Translations under genes and position numbers: made by a program | The notes under the pieces: generated by a model | What the model was told of the DNA's origin: nothing | The model's database searches: none | What the model saw: only the letters and a program-made list of their open reading frames with translations | Assembly (NCBI GenBank): GCA_023014485.1 | Contig: JAJOZX010005631.1 | Span: forward strand, 62,001-126,000 | Length of the DNA stretch: 64,000 bases | Direction: 5' to 3' | Origin: Bathynomus jamesi | Taxonomy: Eukaryota > Arthropoda > Malacostraca > Isopoda > Cirolanidae | In this document: one piece after another, positions 56,431-64,000 of the stretch | How positions within the stretch are numbered: the stretch's first letter is position 1 | How the letters are laid out: each line of letters begins with the position of its first letter

Positions 56431-56918
56431 AGTGGTGGACCGGATATCCGCGTCATTTTTAACATCCGCATCCGCACTTCTGACTGCGGATGTTATGCGA
56501 TACTACCTCTAATAAATTATGCAATTTACAATTAAATTAGCTTATAAAGTAGCTTATAAGGCCCAGTCATGCACATTTCATGTAAAGTATTAATTATTAA
56601 TGAACAAACAAATATATAAACCTCAAAATATAAGTACTTGTAACACAGAAAATTGAACGAAACTTGTTTCATTGAAATTTCTGTCGCTGAAACTCTTGAG
56701 AAAGTTATTATTTTTATCATAATGAAAACATTAATATTAATTTTAATTCTTATGCATTGCCTCCCATAATAGTAATATCACGAAATTTGAAAAATTATGT
56801 CATATATTCATAATTCTATATTATATTGATAGATTAAGTAAATATCCGCATCCGCGGATATTGAAATAAAAAATCCGCATCCGCAGATGTTGAAAAACTG
56901 ACATCCGGTCCACCACTA
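56430..56918. mobile_element. hAT-type MITE, TAGTGGTGGACC ends
   Basis: Ends TAGTGGTGGACCGGAT and ATCCGGTCCACCACTA, with inner CATCCGCATCCGC repeats as in the 2138-3450 hAT. Flanked by TA arrays. No transposase remains. Confidence 0.8.
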
Positions 56919-57117
56919 ATATATATATATATATATACGCATACGCAGTGTCCTCCTTTTTGGAAATTTGGAAGTGGCACCTTAAGGACAGAGTGCTCAA
57001 AAGGCGGACTGTCCGCCTAAAGCCGGACGTTTGGCCACCCTAACGATTGGTTAGGTTAAATCGTAATATTTTCGTTAGTTTTAACGTTTTATTTGATTAG
57101 GTATACGCGGACAAAGT

Positions 57118-57240
57118 TGGGGAACGCAAACTACTGTACACTAGGATAATGTAGATTGTAGAGGAACGTAAACTACACTAGGATAATGTAGGGGAACGTA
57201 AACTACACTAGGCACCTCAGGGGGACGTAAACTACACTCG
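57118..57240 (+). repeat. GGGGAACGTAAACTACACTA tandem repeat
   Basis: Four imperfect units of about 30 bp. Confidence 0.75.
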
Positions 57241-57245
57241 CTCCA

Positions 57246-57316
<71 letters not shown>

Positions 57317-57581
57317 GTTATAGTCAAAGTGTGTAACCAGCCATTTCGCGTAATGGCTGAAACTTTTAGTCATTTCGTGAAATGGCTGTTTCACTTGGTC
57401 ATTTTGCGAAATGACAAAATCTTCAGCCATCACGCGAAATGGCTGAAATTCCACCTTGGTCATTTCGTGAAATGGCTGAAATGACTTTTGTCATGAATTC
57501 ATAGAAATAACAAACATCACAATAAAATTGGAAACCTTTATTTAACTAACTAAATCTGCTGAAACATACATACATCCACAC

Positions 57582-58426
57582 TGTAGTGTTGAAAACCGGT
57601 TTGTAAAAACCGGTTTTCAAGCGGTTTGTAAAATTCCCCTAAAAAACGAAAACCGAAAGAAAAAACCGGTTTTATCGATTGATTTTTATTTGGCTCAAAC
57701 TTGCGCGAACGTGCAGCTACGCGCTACAGCGCACAAAAAATAACTTCGAATACATTACCTATTAAGTTAAATTGTGACAAACTGGCAACTGCTCTTCAGT
57801 ATAATTTTTGCCTATCTGGCAACTCGATCTTCAGTTTGTCTCATCATGTAGGCTGTAGTGTAGAGTCAGTCGACTAAAGCCCTATTCGCAGTATAAGACC
57901 CTTAATGCCCCTTGTTTCTTAAGATGTCATTTCCAAAATAGGGATAAAATCTAAATTAATTTATATATTTTTTCTTACACGAAGAGTCAATTTTCTGTTT
58001 TCTAGGTAAAGTTTTTTTTATTAAAAAATTTATTTCAATGTTTTTTCCAAAATAGAGATAAATTTTATTTTTATTCTTTATAATTTTTTTACATAAAGAA
58101 GTTTATTTCTTTCTAAGTATAGATGTTTTATTTTAAAAAATTATTTCAAATCTAAATTGTTTGAATAATGTATTATTTTGGCTAAAATAAAATATGTCAA
58201 AGTTGTCATTTTCTTATTCATATGCATACATATGATGCTGCATTTTTGCATTCTTTTGACCAAAAAATAGGCGATAAGCTATGCTTGTTAAGAGTTAAAG
58301 TCCGTACCTTTCAATTGTGGCTTTTAAAAATTACTATACTTTTCGGTCATAACCGGTTAAAACCGGTTTTCAAAAACAGCTCGATTAAAAACCGGTTTGT
58401 AAAGTTTAGATTATTTTTCAACACTA
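57582..58426. mobile_element. hAT-type MITE with ACCGGTTTT repeats
   Basis: TAGTGTTGAAAACCGG at the left and TTTTTCAACACTA at the right. Flanks ATCCACAC and ATCCACAG fit an 8-bp duplication with one mismatch. Internal ACCGGTTT units resemble those of the hAT at 34379. Confidence 0.7.
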
Positions 58427-58572
58427 ATCCACAGGTCTGTTCAAATAAGTGAGAAACACTCTTCAAATACACATTTGAACATATTTAATTTGAACACATT
58501 TGAATTTGAATTTTCAATATAGTGGTTTTCAAATACTAACCGGGCCTTCAATGTTATTCCGATGTCCGCCAT

Positions 58573-58830
58573 TGAAGGCCCGGTTAGGTCAACTGTATGC
58601 CCTTGACAATTGGTTAGGTTAAGTCGTGATATTCTCGTTAAAACTAACGAAAGTAACACAATTTACAAGATTATTTGCCCGGTTAGGTCAATTGTATGCC
58701 CTTGACAATTATTTAGGTTAAGTCGTGTTATGTTCGTTAAAACTAACGGAAATAACACAACTTAACCTAACCAATTGTCAAGGGCATACAGTTGACTTAA
58801 CCCGGCATATAGTTGACCTAAACGTGCAAA
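58573..58830. repeat. GGTTAGGTTAAG modules, inverted pair
   Basis: GCCCGGTTAGGTCAACTGTA and TGCCCTTGACAATTGGTTAG modules, then their complements, around a CGTTAAAACTAACG turn. Same family as 97-680. Confidence 0.75.
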
Positions 58831-59338
58831 TGATCTTGTACGAAGTGACCAAGGTGGAATTTCAGCCATTTCGCGTAATGGCTGAAGATTTTAGTCATTT
58901 CGCGAAGTGACCAAGTGAAACAGCCATTTCGCGAAATGACTAAAAGTTTCAGCCATTACGCGAAATGGCTGGTTACACACTTTGACTGTAACATATATAA
59001 AACAACGAAAATATCACAACTAAAGCTAACCAATCGTTAAGGGCGATTGACATTCGGGGCTTTAGTCTTCAGGTGATCTAAAAGAATAACAACTATGTAT
59101 TTGTATTCAAAATTCAAATATATTCAAATTAGTGTCGGTTAATTCTTATAAAATTCCGTTAAAATTATAAATGCATTCTTAAACCAACTTAAGCTCCATT
59201 TTAATTCCTTCCGTTGCTCCAATTTGCATGTCGCGCAAATTAAATACGTAAAATAAAAAAAATTTAACTTTATCAAAGTAACGAACACTGTAAAGGAAAC
59301 CAATTTACCTCATAAAAATAAACTTTAATTACGACAGG

Positions 59339-59551
59339 GATCACCTGAAGATCAGGGCCCCCAATTTTCCCACCTGAAGATCAAGGCCCCCAACTTTTTC
59401 CCACCTGAAAATCAGGGCCCCCAATTTAAAGTAAGATAAAAATAATAAGATCAGAAAAATTTTATTGTAATAAAAAACCAATTTTTGAGAAACATAAAGG
59501 TGGATCGGGCTGGGGGAGGGGAACAATCTTCAGGTGATCCATATATATGTG

Positions 59552-59593
<42 letters not shown>

Positions 59594-60120
59594 TATATGC
59601 CCGGTTAGGTTAATTGAATGCCGGTTAGGTCAACTGTACGCCCTTGATGATTGGTTAGGTTAAGTCGTGATATTTTCATTAGTTTTAACGAAAATATCAC
59701 AACTTAACTTAACCAATCTTCAAGGGCATACAGTTCACCTAATCGGGCATTCAATTAACCTAACTGGGCATTATATCCCATAGAATGAATTGTTTGTTTT
59801 ATTTGTCAAAACTGGGAGGAGTATCTCCAGGTGGAGTGGACTGGGGTGGACTATCTTCAGGTGGATCGGGCTTGGGGGGAAGATCTTCAGGTGGACACTC
59901 TGGGGGGAAGATCTTCAGGTGACCCGAGTTTCAGTTTTACACAATGATGATAGAGGGAACTAACATAACCACTACGACTCCTATCGGTGTAACTTTAACC
60001 TAAAAATTTAACATAAAAATAAAATAAATTTTGCCACCTGAAGATTACGGCCTCCAATTTTTGCCACCTGAAGATCAGGGCTTCCTGATGAGGCTGAGGG
60101 CCCTGATCTTCAGGTGATCC
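59339..60120. repeat. GATCACCTGAAG foldback copies and CCTAACC palindrome
   Basis: 59339-59540 starts GATCACCTGAAGATCAGGG, contains three degenerate 30-bp units, and closes with ATCTTCAGGTGATCC. 59600-59770 is a near-palindrome of CCTAACC modules around GTTAGTTTTAACG. 59815-60120 carries four further AAGATCTTCAGGTGG-type units and a closing pair. A TA array is at 59544-59595. Confidence 0.7.
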
Positions 60121-60165
60121 TACGACAGTTAATCATAACCCTTCGAGTCTAATTAAGTTACTATA

Positions 60166-60259
60166 CAGAGTGGTCACAGAAAGTCCCTTTGCAGTGAAAT
60201 TACAGCATATCTATGTGTTGCCCTTGTTTTTCATGCAAAGGGACTTTGTGGTCACCCTG
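60166..60259. mobile_element. Short mariner-type MITE
   Basis: CAGAGTGGTCACAGAAAGTC at the left and GGACTTTGTGGTCACCCTG at the right, TA on each side, 94 bp, no coding capacity. Confidence 0.75.
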
Positions 60260-60537
60260 TACTTATGATACTCAAATAATTTAGTTGTCTTATAATAACC
60301 GAAGTTAGAAAATTTGCACAGAAAAAAATCAAGTTCCTGAAAACAAAATTCCCTCAAGCCCAAAACCAAAACAATACACTTTTCAGGGAGCCAAACACAA
60401 ACTTATTTTTGCATTAATTTTCTATCAAGCTCAGTTTTTTCTTAAACTTTCCAAAACAATTATTCTGGTCTTCACTTGGGAAAATCTCAGAGAGGAATCG
60501 AGAATATTGTATGGCGGCCAATTGAAAAACAATTCGG

Positions 60538-60601
<64 letters not shown>

Positions 60602-60747
60602 GATGAATAAAACCACGAAGGAAAGGAAACACAAAATGGTGCTCGGGCGCTTTCGTCTAATGACATCCTCAGGAACACTGAAGTACATAAAAAGGTTAAG
60701 CCTATATATAGGTTACAGAAAGAAAAAGAAAAAAAATAATAACATAC

Positions 60748-60782
<35 letters not shown>

Positions 60783-61626
60783 CATACATATCTATATATA
60801 CAAATACATACACACATACATACATACATATATATACAATAAACAGAGAAGTAAAAATAATAAAAAATTATAAAAAAATTAAAAATTAAAACCTTAAAAG
60901 ATTACCAGTGAGGCGTACAGATTTTGTAAGGAAAAATATCGATTTTTAGCACAAGATCAAATGGATTATAAAAATATAAATTTATACTATCGATTTTTAG
61001 CAACAAGATCAAATGGATTATAAAAATACAAATTTATACTGTCCGGGTTTTAACACAATGCTGCCTATGGTCAGGTTTCGATATATATAAAAATAATAAA
61101 AAAATAAATGCAAATTAAAAGTTAATAAAGTAGAAAACAAGTTTACCAAAGATTTAATGTTTTACACTTCTTATCTATATCTGTTTTAAAGGAATTCAAC
61201 ATAACAGGATCGAGTTGAAAAAGACCTTTGCTTATGTTGAAGTTATTTGAAAGTTGGATAATGGCAGACTCAAGAATATTTCTATTAACAATGTTGCTTG
61301 AATGGAATAAAACTGAAGCATTATTCCAATCAATACAGTGGGCTAACTCTGACAAATGGACAAAAAGGGCACTGGACAACTGTCCTGTTCTAACGGAATA
61401 TTGATGCTGTTTTATACGTATGTGCAAATCCTTTCCCGTCTGACCTATGTAAAAGGAATCACATTGTTTACAACCAATTTTGTAGATAATGCCTGAATCA
61501 CTGGTAATCTTTCAAGGTTTTAATTTTTAATTTTTTTATAATTTTTTATTATTTTTACTTCTCTGTTTATTTTATATATATGTATGTATGTATGTGTGTA
61601 TGTATTTGTATATATAGATATGTATG

Positions 61627-61663
<37 letters not shown>

Positions 61664-61950
61664 GTATGTATGTTATTTCTTTTTTCTTTTTTTCTTTCTG
61701 TAACCTATATATAGGCTTAACCTTTTTATGTACTTCAGTGTTCCTGAGGATGTCATTAGACGAAAGCGCTGAGCACCATTTTGTGTTTCCTTTCCTTCGT
61801 GGTTTTATTCATCATAAATATTTTTCACGTGTTTACCTTCGTGAAATAATTTTCATATATATATATATATATATATATAATAAAACCACGAAGGAAAGAA
61901 AACACAGAGTGGTGCTCAAGCGCTTTCGTCTAATGACATCCTCAGGAACC
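60602..61950 (-). mobile_element. Penelope-like element fragment with inverted ends
   Basis: 60602-60915 and 61492-61815 are inverted copies of one 3'-type unit containing ACCACGAAGGAAAGGAAAC and CCTGAGGATGTCATTAGACG. A third partial copy is at 61880-61955. The GIY-YIG gene end is between them. Hammerhead-like cores are at 60636-60675 (minus), 61741-61780 (plus) and 61905-61955 (minus). TA and CATA arrays at 60538-60601, 60747-60835, 61573-61675, 61854-61880 and 61956-61997. Confidence 0.75.
61143..61510 (-). pseudogene. Penelope-like GIY-YIG endonuclease, 3' fragment
   Basis: Open on the minus strand from about 61510 to 61143 without an ATG at its beginning. GIIYKIGCKQCDSFYIGQTG gives the two GIY-YIG halves and the C-x2-C linker; LHIRIKQHQYSV carries the conserved R; HCIDWNNASVLF and ILESAIIQLSNNFNISKGLF complete the domain, with a typical DP block after it. 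The reverse transcriptase is absent, and the fragment is flanked by inverted terminal units. Confidence 0.8.
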
Positions 61951-61952
61951 CT

Positions 61953-61998
<46 letters not shown>

Positions 61999-62018
61999 GA
62001 ATTTATTTATAAATTACA

Positions 62019-62220
62019 GATCAATTAAAGAAAGCCCGTTCCCAGCCATCTTTAGTTAGCTTTATAAGGCTAACTAACGAAATTATAACGACCTAACCTA
62101 ACCAATCGTCAAGGACGTACAGTTGACCTAACAATGGTTAGGTTAGGTCGTAATATTTTCGTTAGTTAGCCTTATAAAGCTAACTAAAGAAGGCTGGGGG
62201 TGGCTTTCTTTCATTGATCC
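62019..62220. repeat. Foldback element, TAGTTAGCTTTATAAGGC arms
   Basis: Same structure as 40775-40974 but with GATCAATTAAAGAAAGCC ends. Central CCTAACCAATCGTCAAGG modules pair across a short loop. Confidence 0.8.
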
Positions 62221-62229
62221 TAAATTACC

Positions 62230-62573
62230 TTTCAGCCGTTTATCTGTCTGCCTATTTACCAACCTATCTATCTAATAATCAATCAATTATTAATTTCTGC
62301 CAACTGAAACAGGAATATCTAAAGTGATAAATTGGAAGAGTAAAAACTTTTAGATTTAATTTTAAAAATGTTTCGTATTTTCGTTTCTTCCTTCTATTGT
62401 AAGTGTTGCTAACACTTGGACTTTGATAAAGTAGGGTCTTCTTTTTGTGAAAAACTAAGATGTCAGTTGATGCCAAAAAGTTTTCGCGAACAGGATAAAT
62501 TTGCCCACAAAAACTTTTCAAGTTTTGTTGTTTTTATGTCCATTAGTATATATTTTTATCTTGCAGGTTTTCA

Positions 62574-62607
<34 letters not shown>

Positions 62608-63190
62608 ACACACACACACACACACGTCTATTTTCATGTTTGACATACATGTCTTCAATTTAACTCTTGTTTCATAACTTGGACAAATTATACCCTTGCT
62701 ATAATTTACCATGGGTATGAAATAGGTGTTTACTTGTATTCATAACCTGAGTTATGAATACATGGTTATGCTTATAAAAATGGAGTATATTGTAAAGACA
62801 GTGTACGAAAAGAGTCATCTGTAAAGGACTATTTTTTTTTTTTTTCAAATAAATATGATAACAGTTCAGAAAGCAAGACAATTATTTCATAGACATGAAA
62901 ATAGTGCTCCAATACAAGTCTCATAAACGATGCAGAAAGGCATGGAAGATATCTTGCTATGCGAATTGAAGGCGACAGCTCGCTTACTTTGATGAAGAAT
63001 AATTAAAAATCGATGAAAGGTGAGGAAGAAGAAAAAATAAAAACAAGAACAGCCAAAATGAATGTAGAGAAATTTTCCAAAACAGTTTTGGTGTAAATTG
63101 CTTTAACAGAAGAACGACAAAGTATAGCGTAAAATGGGATGCTTGAAAAGAGTATAAGCCAAGAAGAATTACCTTACGGTACATTAAATG
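62230..63190. other. AT-rich DNA with one CA array, no gene
   Basis: CA array 62579-62624. Short ORFs at 62279-62521 and 62984-63184 show no motif. Nothing else seen. Confidence 0.6.
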
Positions 63191-63192
63191 TA

Positions 63193-63330
63193 GGGCTACG
63201 TCGTAGCCAATGTCGTAACACCGCTTCCCATCGATCAGCGAAGTTAAGCGATATTGGATCTGGTTAGTAACTAGATGGGAGACCGTCCTCTGCGTCCAGA
63301 TTGTGTAACGACCCGTAGTTCTGGTAACAA
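63193..63330 (+). rRNA. 5S rRNA-derived sequence (pseudogene or SINE3)
   Basis: GGGCTACGTCGTAGCC, then GATCAGCGAAGTTAAGCGAT (box A region), GGTTAGTAACTAGATGGGAG and ACCGTC (box C region) follow the 5S order at normal spacing. The 3' part differs from functional 5S (GTCCAGATTGTG where GGGAATACC is expected), so it is probably a retroposed copy or a 5S-headed SINE. Transcription capacity by polymerase III is plausible because the internal boxes are partly kept. Confidence 0.65.
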
Positions 63331-64000
63331 GTAAAGCTGTAGGTCCCCTCTGTCAAATAACCTCAGATGTTGCGAAGGAAGTTAAACAACCCCAAGAAAA
63401 CAAATATTAAATGTACATCTAAATTCACTAATATATTTTTCTACTTTACCAATGTCTCACCGACGAACTCCATATTGGAAAAAATGTTAAAAGTTGAAAC
63501 AACCAAATACAGGTTATTTTACGAATCAATCCAAATGTCCAACCATACTATGTTTGCACCAACCATGATGTTATTTCTAGTAAGAAATTAAATGGTGAAA
63601 AGTCATAGCATAATTGGATTAATTATATAATTATTAAAGATGATTGACAGATATCTAACAATGTATTTGCTTCTTTCAAATTAGTATTTTTTCTCGGTGA
63701 TGCTCTAGAACTGTTCTCGTCAAAATTTGTATATGAAATGAAATGAGAATGAAGTTATTTCTCCCTAATTTCTCATTTGTGCAGCTTTATCACTCCTATA
63801 AATTTTAGTCTATGCACTTAATGTAAGTGTAATATAATGTAACATTCCTCAGCTAACGTATTTACATCCTTAATCGGTAGCAATGAGTCGATCTTCCCTT
63901 AATTTCACTGTAAAAGCATTTTAACTTCAACTATTGACTGCAGATAACAATGTAACTCCCTTTTAAGAGCCCTGCATAATTACAAAAGGTCTCTCCTTAT
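63331..64000. other. AT-rich end of window, no gene seen
   Basis: One 74-codon ORF (63367-63591) has no recognisable motif; the remainder is ordinary AT-rich DNA. Confidence 0.5.

Larger units (their letters stand above)
57316..58996. mobile_element. Foldback element with tandem mini-palindromes
   Basis: Long ends (57316-57480 and 58840-58996) match as inverted repeats: AGTCAAAGTGTGTAACCAGC against its complement. Each end is itself a chain of short palindromes based on CAGCCATTTCGCGAAATGGCTG-like units. No ORF. A hAT MITE lies inside (57582-58426), followed by CCTAACC modules (58573-58830). TA array 57247-57317 at the left edge. Confidence 0.75.

Overview
The window is arthropod-like nuclear DNA, perhaps crustacean. 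The assignment rests on dense AT/GA/GT microsatellites, CCTAACC-rich repeats, Penelope-like, Tc1/mariner and hAT elements and tRNA-derived SINEs; it is an inference, not proven. No ordinary multi-exon host gene could be recognised. Almost everything readable is mobile DNA, apart from one unusual gene cluster inside a giant palindrome.

Region 1 (about 395-20490) is one very large inverted repeat with its symmetry centre near 10565. Both arms carry the same series: a CCTAACC/GTTGCAAAGGGG/GAGA repeat block, AT-rich DNA, then a cluster of small genes called here A', B, A, C and D. Order left to right is A'(-) B(+) A(-) C(-) D(-) | palindrome P1 | C(+) | palindrome P2 | D(+) C(+) A(+) B(-) A'(+). 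Each gene has its own compact TATA promoter. D carries a SERTA-like segment, A resembles the middle of a CRAL-TRIO domain, and B and C are not recognised. Promoters of C and D share a cassette including an AP-1-like or CRE site, and C and B share an AAGCTCCGCCC box. The layout resembles an integrated, rearranged DNA-virus early region or a selfish amplicon, but no polymerase, capsid or integrase gene is visible. Two hAT insertions (left arm) and a 3 kb DDE element (right arm) interrupt the symmetry, so the duplication probably predates them.

Region 2 (20.5-31 kb) holds an internally deleted Tc1-like element, a Tc1/mariner element with one stop and a lost catalytic aspartate, a decayed hAT-like pseudogene, a solo-LTR candidate with its own promoter, a foldback element and a dimeric tRNA SINE.

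Region 3 (32-39 kb) is a Penelope-like element (reverse transcriptase plus GIY-YIG) with terminal repeats, hammerhead-like motifs, a nested mariner MITE and a nested BED-finger hAT. Region 4 (39-57 kb) contains Tc1, mariner, hAT, LINE and SINE copies, including a near-intact Tc1/mariner at 54.9-56.1 kb. Region 5 (57-64 kb) contains foldback elements, a second Penelope-like fragment and a 5S-rRNA-derived sequence. Stretches without calls are AT-rich and show nothing I can support.
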